Assembly (NCBI GenBank): GCA_902551695.1 | Contig: CACDEI010000012.1 | Location: 1 to 34,819 of the forward strand | DNA from: an uncultured Pseudomonadota bacterium | GTDB lineage: Bacteria > Pseudomonadota > Gammaproteobacteria > Ga0077536 | Direction of reading: 5' to 3' | Length of the DNA stretch: 34,819 nucleotides | Part shown: positions 1-9,126 of the stretch, piece by piece | Layout: each line of letters starts with the position of its first letter | Position numbering within the stretch: the first letter of the stretch is position 1 | Notes under the pieces: generated by a model | The model's input: only the letters and a program-made list of their open reading frames with translations | Told to the model about the DNA's origin: nothing | Database searches by the model: none | Translations under genes and position numbers: made by a program

Positions 1-1
1 C

Positions 2-412
2 ATAAAAAAAGCACTAGAGCAAAAACTAGAGTCATTCGAAAAAAGCTTCTCTTTGATCGCTGACCTAACTCCTAAAAATTTAGAAGGAGCGAGGAACCGC
101 CTACATTCTCGCCTAAAGCAACTCAAGGAAGATATCGATCATACACGTGCAGAACAAGAAGTAATAATTTTAATCCAAAAATTAGATATATCGGAAGAAC
201 TCGATCGCATAGAATCTCATTTAAAGGAAATGAAAAAAGTGCTCTTTAGGAAAGAGCCTATTGGAAGAAGACTAGACTTTATTCTCCAAGAGTTAGCTCG
301 TGAGACTAATACTTTAGGTGCAAAATCTAACAATATGGATATATCTGCTGCTACTATTGAAATGAAGGTTCTTCTAGAACAGTTAAGAGAACAGGTCCAA
401 AATATTGAGTAA
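2..412 (+). CDS. yicC: YicC/YloC-family endoribonuclease, C-terminal part (5' end outside window)
   Basis: Frame is open from base 2, so the ORF-track TTG start at 53 is internal. C-terminus 'ELDRIESHLKEMKKVL...PIGRRLDFILQELARETNTLGAKS...EMKVLLEQLREQVQNIE' is characteristic of YicC. It lies directly upstream of gmk. Confidence 0.93.
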   Translation: MKKALEQKLESFEKSFSLIADLTPKNLEGARNRLHSRLKQLKEDIDHTRAEQEVIILIQKLDISEELDRIESHLKEMKKVLFRKEPIGRRLDFILQELARETNTLGAKSNNMDISAATIEMKVLLEQLREQVQNIE

Positions 413-1040
413 TAAAAATATCTCGAGTAAAAATGGTCATGCTTTCGTCTTTTCCGCGCCATCTGGGGCCGGGAAGACTAGCCTTGTAAACGAACTGGTG
501 AAGTCGAACAAAAACCTACATCGCTCAATTTCTCACACAACACGCCGCGTTAGGAAAGGCGAGCGGGATGGAGTCGACTATTTTTTCGTCTCCACCAAAA
601 ATTTTGACAAGATGGTAGCAAATGACGAATTCATAGAACATGCTAATGTTTTCGGCGCAAAGTACGGTACGAGAAGGAAAACAGTCAACGAACAATTGTT
701 GGCTGGCAAGGACGTTGCCTTAGACATTGACTGGCAAGGCGCTAGAAAAATAAGAGAGACAATTAATGATTGTATTTCGATCTTCATTCTTCCTCCTACT
801 ATGAAAATTCTGAAAAAAAGACTAGTAGGGCGAGGTGATTTAGAACATCAGATTGATAGTAGGATGGAAAAGGCGATAAGCGAAATCCAGCACTTTGAAG
901 AGTATGATTATCTGGTCTTTAACGATAACTTTGAACACACACTTGCTCAGCTACAAGCTATCGTAACAGCCTCTAAGTTGAGAACTCCCAGACAGAAGAT
1001 CACCCACCAAGAGGAAATCAGAGAATTAATAGAAGCCTAA
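405..1040 (+). CDS. gmk: guanylate kinase
   Basis: P-loop 'FSAPSGAGKTSLV', 'SISHTTRRVRKGERDGVDYFFV', 'DIDWQGARKIR'. TTG start overlapping the yicC stop by 8 nt; no in-frame ATG before the P-loop. Confidence 0.96.
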   Translation: MSNKNISSKNGHAFVFSAPSGAGKTSLVNELVKSNKNLHRSISHTTRRVRKGERDGVDYFFVSTKNFDKMVANDEFIEHANVFGAKYGTRRKTVNEQLLAGKDVALDIDWQGARKIRETINDCISIFILPPTMKILKKRLVGRGDLEHQIDSRMEKAISEIQHFEEYDYLVFNDNFEHTLAQLQAIVTASKLRTPRQKITHQEEIRELIEA

Positions 1041-1100
1041 GTTAGAGTTTGTTAGAATAAGAGGCTACATTAAGATGATTAGTTAAATAAGGAACGAACC

Positions 1101-1406
1101 ATGGCACGATTGACAGTAGAGGATTGCCTTCCCTTAATAGGAAATCGGTTTGACATTGTTCTTGTCGCAAGCCGGCGAGCCCGACAACTCGAATTAGGAG
1201 CAGAACCGCTCGTAGACGCAGAAAAAGATAAACCTACGGTTATTGCACTTAGAGAAATTGCTGCAGGATTAATGAATCAAGAGATCCTGGACGAGATTGA
1301 AGCGAAACAACGAGCGGCTGAAGAATATGAAGCTGCTGTAGAATACGCGGAGAGACAAGCCGATCAGCAAAATCCCTCGGCTGAATTCCTTCCAGAGGAA
1401 AAATAA
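1101..1406 (+). CDS. rpoZ: DNA-directed RNA polymerase subunit omega
   Basis: '[31 protein letters not shown]...[13 protein letters not shown]' typical of RpoZ; gmk-rpoZ-spoT order. Confidence 0.96.
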   Translation: MARLTVEDCLPLIGNRFDIVLVASRRARQLELGAEPLVDAEKDKPTVIALREIAAGLMNQEILDEIEAKQRAAEEYEAAVEYAERQADQQNPSAEFLPEEK

Positions 1407-1487
1407 CGAAAATGCGATCGTTATCACTTGTTAAAAGGGTTTTCTAACTTGCCCAATCCCACCCTATTAATCTAAAACATAGAAGAA

Positions 1488-3665
1488 ATGAGCGCGAGAC
1501 CTAATGAAGTATCCGTCTCTGTCCCTCGAATAGAGCGCCTCTGCAGAAAAGCCAAATCATATCTAGGTCAAGAAGAGATCCGAAACATAAAAAGAGCCTA
1601 TGAATTTAGCGCAAAAGCCCACCTAGGACAGTTTAGAAAAAGCGGAGAACCCTATATCCAACATCCACTAGCAGTAGCACATATTTTGATAGAAATGAGG
1701 ATGGATCATGAAACTCTCATGGCAGCGATGCTTCACGATGTAATCGAAGACACTCAAATCGCAAAAAGTCACATAAAGAAAGAGTTTGGGGGCGGTGTGG
1801 CGCAAATAGTAGATGGCTTGAGTAAATTAACCCAAATAGAATTTGAAACCCATGCAGAAGCACAGGCCAGTAATTTTCAGAAGATGCTGATGGCCATGGC
1901 TAATGACATCAGAGTGATTCTCGTTAAGTTAGCTGATCGTTTACATAACATGCGAACAATCAAACATCTCGAATTACAAAAACAAAAACTCATCGCTAAA
2001 GAAACATTGGAGATCTATGCTCCCATCGCTCAACGGCTAGGGATGAACACGATAAGATTGGAGCTCGAAGAATTAGGCTTTCAAACTCTATATCCACTAA
2101 GGCATGGAGTGCTTGGACGAGTTATTCAAAAAATCAGAGGTAATAGAAAAGAGGTTATAAAAAAAATAGGAAATAGGTTGAAGCGTTGCTTGAGACAAGA
2201 AAACTTGGTCTCCCACGTGGTAGGCCGTGAAAAACATTTGTACAGTATTTACAAGAAAATGAAAGAGAAGAATCTACATTTCAGCGAAGTCCATGATGTT
2301 TATGCTTTTAGAATTATTGTCGATACCGTAGATACCTGTTACCGAACGCTCGGACTAATTCACGGCTTATACAAACCTGTTCCGGGCACCTTTAAAGACT
2401 ACATTGCCATACCCAAGGCGAACGGATACCAATCCCTCCATACTGTTCTATTTGGTCCCTTCGGCGTACCTGTAGAAATACAAATAAGAACAAATGAGAT
2501 GGATCAAATGGCAGAAGCAGGGATCGCAGCTCATTGGCTGTATAAAACGGGTGAAAAGGCTGTGAAAACGGCTAGGAAAAGAGCTCATGAGTGGTTGCGG
2601 GGTATGTTAGACATTCAACGTCAGGCAGGGAATTCAATAGAGTTTCTCGAACATGTGAAGGTGGACCTTTTTCCCGATGCAGTTTACGTATTAACACCAA
2701 ATGGGGATGTATTAGAGATGCCTAAAGGTGCATCGGCTGTTGATGTTGCCTATGCAATACACACAGATGTTGGAAAAAGATGTGTAGGCTGCAGGATCAA
2801 TAAGAGAATTGCCCCCCTCAGAACACAGCTAGAAACGGGCGATCAAGTAGAAATAGTTACCGCACCAGGAGCGACACCCAACCCGATGTGGTTGAACTTC
2901 GTAACCACTGGAAAAGCAAGGGCCAATATACGTCATTACCTCAAGAATTTACAACGTGACAAAGCTATAGAATTAGGCAGAAGACTGCTAGATAACGAAC
3001 TAATTAAGTCATCACGCTCTCTACTTTCTCTAAACGAAGAGCAGCAAATGAATATTGTTCAAAACTTAAAACTACCCTCTTTTGATGATCTTCTTGCAGA
3101 TATAGGACTAGGCAATCGCCCACCAATCTTAGCAGCGGAGGTTGTCAAATCAGAACTTGCTAAAGCGCAGGAACCTGGTGAATTTGTTAAAAACAAACTC
3201 ACCAGCCCATTAATTATTCATGGAACAGAGGGAATGGTGGTCTCAATCCCTAAATGCTGTTACCCCATACCAGGCGACCAAATAATGGGCACTATCACCT
3301 CTGGCCGAGGAATCGTGATCCACCGCCTTTCGTGTCACAATACGGTTGAATTTCGTAACGCGCCCGACAAATGGATAGATGTGCGCTGGGCTTCCTCCAT
3401 AGATAGAGAATTTAGCTGCGAAATAACTCTTGATGTTTTGGATAAGAAGGGAGTGCTTGCGACCGTAGCAGCTAGCTGCGCTGATCGATTAGCTAGTATA
3501 GAAGGGGTCGAATTGAGTGAACGAGGAGAGGAATACTCTGAAATGAAATTGACCTTGGGAGTAAAGGACAGAAAACATCTAGCCGATATCCTGAGGGTAT
3601 TAAGACAAATAAAAACTGTTTCCAAAGTTAGTAGAAACCAACCCAAAAAAAACAAGTCAACATAG
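1488..3665 (+). CDS. spoT: bifunctional (p)ppGpp synthetase/hydrolase, SpoT-type
   Basis: HD domain 'HPLAVAHILIEMRMDHETLMAAMLHDVIEDT', synthetase 'REKHLYSIYKKM...VYAFRIIV', TGS and ACT domains; conserved position after rpoZ. Confidence 0.96.
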   Translation: MSARPNEVSVSVPRIERLCRKAKSYLGQEEIRNIKRAYEFSAKAHLGQFRKSGEPYIQHPLAVAHILIEMRMDHETLMAAMLHDVIEDTQIAKSHIKKEFGGGVAQIVDGLSKLTQIEFETHAEAQASNFQKMLMAMANDIRVILVKLADRLHNMRTIKHLELQKQKLIAKETLEIYAPIAQRLGMNTIRLELEELGFQTLYPLRHGVLGRVIQKIRGNRKEVIKKIGNRLKRCLRQENLVSHVVGREKHLYSIYKKMKEKNLHFSEVHDVYAFRIIVDTVDTCYRTLGLIHGLYKPVPGTFKDYIAIPKANGYQSLHTVLFGPFGVPVEIQIRTNEMDQMAEAGIAAHWLYKTGEKAVKTARKRAHEWLRGMLDIQRQAGNSIEFLEHVKVDLFPDAVYVLTPNGDVLEMPKGASAVDVAYAIHTDVGKRCVGCRINKRIAPLRTQLETGDQVEIVTAPGATPNPMWLNFVTTGKARANIRHYLKNLQRDKAIELGRRLLDNELIKSSRSLLSLNEEQQMNIVQNLKLPSFDDLLADIGLGNRPPILAAEVVKSELAKAQEPGEFVKNKLTSPLIIHGTEGMVVSIPKCCYPIPGDQIMGTITSGRGIVIHRLSCHNTVEFRNAPDKWIDVRWASSIDREFSCEITLDVLDKKGVLATVAASCADRLASIEGVELSERGEEYSEMKLTLGVKDRKHLADILRVLRQIKTVSKVSRNQPKKNKST

Positions 3666-3677
3666 CAGCAAGTAATA

Positions 3678-4067
3678 ATGTCAAAAATAGCGATAAACAC
3701 AAATAATGCACCAAGCGCGATAGGGACATATTCTCAAGCCATAGTAAGCGGAGAGTTGGTTTTTATATCGGGGCAAATCCCTTTCGACCCTCAAAATAAT
3801 GCAAAGGTGGAAGGAGATAGAGCCGCTCAAGTACGTCGAACTTTTCAAAATCTAGCAAATGTAGCCGAATCATCAGGAAGCTCTCTAGATAATTGTCTGA
3901 AACTAACTATCTTCCTCCTTGATTTAAAAGACTTCGATATGATTAATACCATAATGAAAGATTTTTTTTCAGAACCTTACCCTGCTCGGTCGGTAGTGGA
4001 GGTTAAATCCTTACCTAAGTCAGTGCCCTTAGAAGTTGACGCGATACTCGCCTTATCGCGGAAGTAA
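3678..4067 (+). CDS. ridA: RidA family (YjgF/YER057c/UK114) enamine/imine deaminase
   Basis: 'NNAPSAIGTYSQAIVSGELVFISGQIP...YPARSVVEVKSLPKSVPLEVDAILA'. Confidence 0.93.
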   Translation: MSKIAINTNNAPSAIGTYSQAIVSGELVFISGQIPFDPQNNAKVEGDRAAQVRRTFQNLANVAESSGSSLDNCLKLTIFLLDLKDFDMINTIMKDFFSEPYPARSVVEVKSLPKSVPLEVDAILALSRK

Positions 4068-4082
4068 GTAAGCTGGCATTTT

Positions 4083-6194
4083 ATGCCGTATAAGCCCAAC
4101 TTTAATTTAGATAGTTCAGTCCTAGGGCTGACTGGCGTGGGACCGACAACCGAAAGAAAGCTCCAGCAGTTAGGCATATATTCCATAGGCGACTTATTAT
4201 TTCACCTACCAGTCAGGTACCAGAACAGAACCCAAACCACAAGAATAGGCCAACTTCAAGAAGGTAGGGAAGCTCTTATCGAGGGTTTAATTGAATCGAA
4301 GAATATCTCCTTTGGTGGCAGAAGAAGCCTTACGTGCCGACTAAGCGATACAAGCGGAACCGCACAGTTGCGTTTTTTTCATTTTTCCAAGCAACAATTT
4401 GAAGCTTTAAAGCTTGGATACAAATTACAATGCTTCGGAACGCCAAGAAAACGGAAGAATAATTTCGAATTTATACACCCGGAGTACAAGATAGGAACTG
4501 CTTTTTCGGCCTTTCCTAAAGTAGAAACTCTAACACCTGTCTATCCACTGACTGAAGGAATTCACCAAAGAAAGATAAGTGGTTTGATTAGCGCCGCATT
4601 AAACTTATTAGCCAATTCTAAGCTAGAGTCTATTGAGTTGTTACCGACGTCAATACGAGAAAGTTTTAAGTTAACAAACATTGTAGATTCCTTACGGGTT
4701 ATCCATTCACCGCCACGCAAAGCTACCTCCGATATTGATCAATTCATACTCCCTCATCTTCGTAGGCTAGCTTTTGAAGAACTTCTCACGCAAAAGATTT
4801 ATTTAAATCAGGAACGAAAAAATAACTCATGTTGGCACGCTTACCGAATTCCAAACACCAAATTAAAGGAAGATTTTCTCGGTCAATTAAAATTTAGTTT
4901 GACTACTGATCAGCTGAAAGTTGTTTCTGAAATAGAACACGATTTGGATCATGTCACTCCTATGAATAGATTATTGCAGGGAGATGTCGGTTCAGGAAAG
5001 ACTGTCGTAGCCGGCTCAATTTGTGCAAGCGTTATTGGGAATGGATATAAAGCCGCGCTAATGGCACCCACTGAGCTACTCGCTGAGCAGCATCATAAAA
5101 CATTATCGACTTGGTTCAACCCTCTCAAAATAGACACTCTTTTACTCACTGGAAAGCTCAACAGCACAGAAAAAAAAGCTATCTACAAAAAAATTAATTC
5201 AGATCGACCTCTCATTCTTGTAGGTACGCATGCCTTATTTCAGAAACAGGCAAAATTTAAGAGACTCGGTCTCATTATCATTGATGAACAACATCGATTC
5301 GGCGTGGAACAGCGTGAAGCTTTACTAAATAAGAGCCGAAGTGGAAACTTGCATGCTCACCAATTACTAATGACAGCCACTCCAATTCCAAGGACATTGG
5401 CAATGACAGCTTACTCACAATTGGATATTTCAACACTTAGGCATTTACCAAAAGGAAGAAAAAGAGTGGCTACGCATGTAATAGCAGATACTCGAAGAGA
5501 CAAGATAGTAAGGAGAATCGGCGATGTTTTTAGAGGTGGTAGTCAAATATACTGGGTGTGCCCGCTTATCGAGAAATCAAAAAAGCTGGAAAAAGAGGCT
5601 GCAAAATCTATTGCAGACAAGCTTTCAGAGGTACTTCCCGAAATGAACGTTGGATTGATTCATGGCAAGCTATCGGAACAGGAAAAATATGATGTGATGG
5701 AATCATTTGTCAATTCCCGAATAAACCTCTTAGTTGCGACTACTGTTATTGAGGTCGGGGTAGACGTTCCAGATGCCACTTTGATTGTCATAGAAAATGC
5801 TGAGCATCTAGGATTATCTCAACTACATCAACTAAGAGGCCGAGTAGGTAGAGGTGATAAAGAAGCAAACTGTATTTTACTATACCAAAACCCACTTTCT
5901 GAGATAGCAAAGGAAAGGCTTGAAATCATCAGAAGCACAAATGATGGTTTTAAAATCGCGGAACTAGATCTTAAACTACGTGGGCCCGGGGAATTTCTTG
6001 GAAAACGGCAATCAGGGATAATACAGTTTAAAATCGCTAATTTGACTAGAGATTCTCATTTAATACCCGAAGTAAATGATGCAGCCAGTCAATTGCGCGG
6101 TCTACCCGAGCCTACGAAAGAGCTCCTCATTAACAGATGGATGATGATGTCGCATTTGAAATCACTTAGCCAAAAATCTAATGAGACGGATTAA
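4083..6194 (+). CDS. recG: ATP-dependent DNA helicase RecG
   Basis: Wedge domain, 'LLQGDVGSGKTVVA', 'IIDEQHRFGVEQRE', 'LLMTATPIPRTLAMT', 'QLRGRVGRG', C-terminal 'DGFKIAELDLKLRGPGEFLGKRQSG'. Confidence 0.96.
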   Translation: MPYKPNFNLDSSVLGLTGVGPTTERKLQQLGIYSIGDLLFHLPVRYQNRTQTTRIGQLQEGREALIEGLIESKNISFGGRRSLTCRLSDTSGTAQLRFFHFSKQQFEALKLGYKLQCFGTPRKRKNNFEFIHPEYKIGTAFSAFPKVETLTPVYPLTEGIHQRKISGLISAALNLLANSKLESIELLPTSIRESFKLTNIVDSLRVIHSPPRKATSDIDQFILPHLRRLAFEELLTQKIYLNQERKNNSCWHAYRIPNTKLKEDFLGQLKFSLTTDQLKVVSEIEHDLDHVTPMNRLLQGDVGSGKTVVAGSICASVIGNGYKAALMAPTELLAEQHHKTLSTWFNPLKIDTLLLTGKLNSTEKKAIYKKINSDRPLILVGTHALFQKQAKFKRLGLIIIDEQHRFGVEQREALLNKSRSGNLHAHQLLMTATPIPRTLAMTAYSQLDISTLRHLPKGRKRVATHVIADTRRDKIVRRIGDVFRGGSQIYWVCPLIEKSKKLEKEAAKSIADKLSEVLPEMNVGLIHGKLSEQEKYDVMESFVNSRINLLVATTVIEVGVDVPDATLIVIENAEHLGLSQLHQLRGRVGRGDKEANCILLYQNPLSEIAKERLEIIRSTNDGFKIAELDLKLRGPGEFLGKRQSGIIQFKIANLTRDSHLIPEVNDAASQLRGLPEPTKELLINRWMMMSHLKSLSQKSNETD

Positions 6195-6196
6195 GC

Positions 6197-7072
6197 ATGG
6201 CGTCATCACAAAATAAAATTAAAGCTTACGTTTTTCTACTCCGACTAAACCGGCCGATAGGTATTTATTTATTGCTTTGGCCGACATTGTGGGCTCTATG
6301 GATTGCTGGCAAGGGACCACCAGAACTTAAAATCCTTACCATATTCATCCTAGGAACAATATTGATGCGATCGGCTGGCTGCCTTATTAACGACTATCTA
6401 GACCGTAACCTCGATCAATTTGTCTCTAGAACGAAAGGTCGCCCCATGGCGACAGGGTTAGTCACTCGGAAAGAAGGTTTGGTTATCTTTGGGGTTTTAA
6501 TTACTTTTTCGGCGCTTCTAGTTCTCACGCTTAATAAAACTACCATCCTTCTATCAAGCGTTGGACTGTTGCTTGCCACCACTTATCCGTTGGCTAAAAG
6601 ATTATGGTACTTGCCCCAGTTTCATCTTGGTTTAGCGTTTAGCTGGGGCATTCCCATGGCCTTTTCGGCAGTCACCGGAGAAGTGCCGATTGTCGCTTGG
6701 TCTCTTTATCTCACGACTATCATTTGGACTATGTCCTACGATACTTTTTATGCCATGGTGGATCAGCACGATGATTTAGATGCCGGAATAAAATCCTTAG
6801 CCCTGCTATTTGGACGTGAACAGTCTAAGATCATAACTCTCCTACAAATAATATTTCTAATTTTTTTAATCATCATAGGAAAAAAAGAGGGCTTTTTGTT
6901 CCCTTATTATTTAGCTTTAGGGCTTTCATCACTCTGTTTCATCTATCAACACCGACTCATTACATCTCAAGAGCCAGCTAAGTGTATGAAAGCGTTCGAG
7001 AATAATAATTTCGTTGGTGCTATTATTTTCGTCGGAATCACAATGAGTTATCATATGTCCTTGTCGACGTAA
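6197..7072 (+). CDS. ubiA: 4-hydroxybenzoate octaprenyltransferase
   Basis: 'RLNRPIGIYLLLWPTLWALWIAG', 'RSAGCLINDYLDRNLDQFVSRTKGRP', 'AMVDQHDDLDAGIKS'. Confidence 0.94.
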   Translation: MASSQNKIKAYVFLLRLNRPIGIYLLLWPTLWALWIAGKGPPELKILTIFILGTILMRSAGCLINDYLDRNLDQFVSRTKGRPMATGLVTRKEGLVIFGVLITFSALLVLTLNKTTILLSSVGLLLATTYPLAKRLWYLPQFHLGLAFSWGIPMAFSAVTGEVPIVAWSLYLTTIIWTMSYDTFYAMVDQHDDLDAGIKSLALLFGREQSKIITLLQIIFLIFLIIIGKKEGFLFPYYLALGLSSLCFIYQHRLITSQEPAKCMKAFENNNFVGAIIFVGITMSYHMSLST

Positions 7073-7112
7073 CAAAGTTATATGTGATAATCGAACAGTG
7101 GAGGAACAAATC

Positions 7113-7211
7113 ATGAATCCGTTAGACAGTATTCTGGGAACTATAATTTCAGGCGTTGTTTTGAGTGTGATACTGGTATACGTCGCTAAGTGGCTGGTAG
7201 CTGGCGTTTGA
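7113..7211 (+). CDS. putative 32-aa single-pass membrane microprotein (MNPLDSILGTIISGVVLSVILVYVAKWLVAGV), not in supplied ORF track
   Basis: ATG at 7113 preceded by GGAGG about 10 nt upstream ('gtggaggaacaaatcatg'); ends TGA 7209-7211; almost entirely one hydrophobic helix; lies 30 bp before the PuuD-like membrane gene, same strand. Confidence 0.6.
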   Translation: MNPLDSILGTIISGVVLSVILVYVAKWLVAGV

Positions 7212-7241
7212 TTTTCAACTTAATCATCTGAGGAAGAAACT

Positions 7242-7763
7242 ATGGATATGACACTTATGATGCTCGATCGCTGGCTACATTTGGTAGCCGGAGTGATGTG
7301 GATTGGATTGCTTTATTACTTTAATTTCGTGCAAGTCCCAGCTATGGCGGCTGCTACTGCCGACGCCGATGGCCCCGGACCTGCTGCCATTGGAAAATAT
7401 GTAGCACCTAGAGCTTTACTTTGGTTCAGGTGGGCAGCTTTGGTGACTTGGTTAACAGGAGCTTATTACCTGCATGCGGCGGAGTATTATTCCGTTCATG
7501 GGGCATTTACTCTTGGTATAGGCGAAAACAATATTGCTCTAACGTCTATAGGAATTGGAGCTTGGCTGGGAACCATTATGCTCTTCAATGTTTGGGGCTT
7601 AATTTGGCCTAACCAAAAGAGAGTACTAGGCTTAGTCGAAGCTACCGATGAGGAAAAGGCGACCGCAAAAAGGGTGGCATTTTTAGCTTCTCGTACAAAC
7701 ACGGTCTTATCTATTCCCATGTTACTTTTTATGCACGCTTCTGTGAGAGGACTACCGTTCTAA
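7242..7763 (+). CDS. PuuD-like (urate oxidase N-terminal type) integral membrane protein without a cytochrome c domain
   Basis: 'MLDRWLHLVAGVMWIGLLYYFNFVQVP', 'APRALLWFRWAALVTWLTGAYYLHAAEYY', 'TNTVLSIPMLLFMHASV'; several TM helices; SD 'gaggaag' upstream. No CxxCH present. Confidence 0.78.
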   Translation: MDMTLMMLDRWLHLVAGVMWIGLLYYFNFVQVPAMAAATADADGPGPAAIGKYVAPRALLWFRWAALVTWLTGAYYLHAAEYYSVHGAFTLGIGENNIALTSIGIGAWLGTIMLFNVWGLIWPNQKRVLGLVEATDEEKATAKRVAFLASRTNTVLSIPMLLFMHASVRGLPF

Positions 7764-7770
7764 GGTAATT

Positions 7771-7800
7771 GACCAAGGTGTTTCTCTGGACACCTTGGTC
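7771..7800. repeat. perfect 11-bp inverted repeat (hairpin, 8-nt loop); possible transcription terminator without U-tract or mRNA-end stem
   Basis: GACCAAGGTGT (7771-7781) - TTCTCTGG - ACACCTTGGTC (7790-7800), 8 bp after the PuuD-like gene stop; followed by GAACCC, not a T-run. Confidence 0.75.
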
Positions 7801-7836
7801 GAACCCTGCGCAGGTAGAATAGAGTACTGAACTATA

Positions 7837-9039
7837 ATGAATTCAAAACACTCCAATCGACCTTTGGAGGGCGTACGTGTCCTCGAGATTGGTCAACTTC
7901 TGGCGGGTCCTTTCACCGGTACAATACTAGGCTATTTTGGAGCTGAAGTAATAAAAGTTGAGCCTCCTAATAAAGGAGATCCAATTCGAGGATGGAGAGA
8001 GGTCTTCGAAGGAACATCATATTGGTGGGCTAGTCTGGCTAGGAATAAAAAATGTATAACCCTTGATCTTTCAAAGGAAGAGGGTAGGAAAATTTTCAGA
8101 CAATTAGCGGATCAAAGCGATGTCTTAGTAGAAAATTTCAAACCTGGGACAATGGAAAAATGGGGTGTTGACCCGGCTTCCTTAGAGAAAACTAATGCGA
8201 AACTTATTTACGCTCGGATCTCCGGATACGGACAAACTGGGCCCTATGCTAAGAAAGCTGGCTTCGCCTCCGTCTGTGAAGCTTTTGGTGGGTTTCGTTA
8301 TGTTAACGGATTCCCAGGAGAAAAACCGGTCCGACCGAACCTAAGCATAGGCGATACGCTGGCAGGAATTCATGCAGCTATGGGAGTCCTCCTAGCTTTA
8401 ATTCAACGAGAAAAAGACGGGAAAGGACAAATTGTTGACGTAGCTATATTTGAGGCGATTTTCAATCTACTCGAAGCAGTCATTCCAGAATACAGCGGCT
8501 CTGGACTAATCAGACAGCCCTCCGGCTCTACTATCACCGGAATCGCCCCCACTAACACCTATATCTGCCAAGATGGAAAGTATATCGTAATAGGGGCGAA
8601 TACCGACTCTATGTTCAAAAGGCTAGCTGAAGCGATGGGAAAACCGGAAATTGGTCTGGATCAGCGAATGTCTGATAATGCTGGTCGTGTAGCGGTGCAG
8701 CAAGAACTTGACGATACCATAGAGAACTGGACAAAAAGCTTGTCGGCTCAAGAGGCTCTAGCAAAACTAGATGAGTATAGTGTTGCTGCCGGTCCTATTT
8801 ATGATGCGCGTGACATGATGGAAGATCCTCAATTTAAAGCGAGAAACCTATTCCAAAATGTTACTATCAATGGTAAAGAGATCCAGGTACCAGCCATCGT
8901 CCCTCACCTATCACGGTCTCCCGGACAGACTGAGTTTGCAGGCTCTGAATTAGGTTGCCACAACGAAGAAATCTATCAATCTGTGTTGGGGATGGAGGAA
9001 GAGGCTCTACATTTATTGGCAGAAAAGGGCGTCATTTAG
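7837..9039 (+). CDS. class III (CaiB/BaiF family) CoA-transferase
   Basis: 'PLEGVRVLEIGQLLAGPFTGTILGYFGAEVIKVEPPNKGDPIRGW', 'NKKCITLDLSKEEGRKIF', 'SDVLVENFKPGTMEKWG', 'ARISGYGQTGPYA'. Confidence 0.94.
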   Translation: MNSKHSNRPLEGVRVLEIGQLLAGPFTGTILGYFGAEVIKVEPPNKGDPIRGWREVFEGTSYWWASLARNKKCITLDLSKEEGRKIFRQLADQSDVLVENFKPGTMEKWGVDPASLEKTNAKLIYARISGYGQTGPYAKKAGFASVCEAFGGFRYVNGFPGEKPVRPNLSIGDTLAGIHAAMGVLLALIQREKDGKGQIVDVAIFEAIFNLLEAVIPEYSGSGLIRQPSGSTITGIAPTNTYICQDGKYIVIGANTDSMFKRLAEAMGKPEIGLDQRMSDNAGRVAVQQELDDTIENWTKSLSAQEALAKLDEYSVAAGPIYDARDMMEDPQFKARNLFQNVTINGKEIQVPAIVPHLSRSPGQTEFAGSELGCHNEEIYQSVLGMEEEALHLLAEKGVI

Positions 9040-9126
9040 GAACCAAGAAGGAATTAAAAATCCATACAATCGATCTCTTATAGACTAATATTTTTTGAAA
9101 CGTCGCTCTGAACCTAGGTACTTATA

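Noticed and set aside
217-462. 81-aa minus-strand ORF
   Set aside because: Lies opposite yicC/gmk with no protein-like motif; a shadow ORF.
3335-3700. 121-aa minus-strand ORF
   Set aside because: Lies opposite the end of spoT, whose ACT domain is clear; a shadow ORF.
3678-4067. ridA between spoT and recG as a novel arrangement
   Set aside because: A RidA-family gene in the spoT-recG region is known in other gammaproteobacteria such as Pseudomonas.
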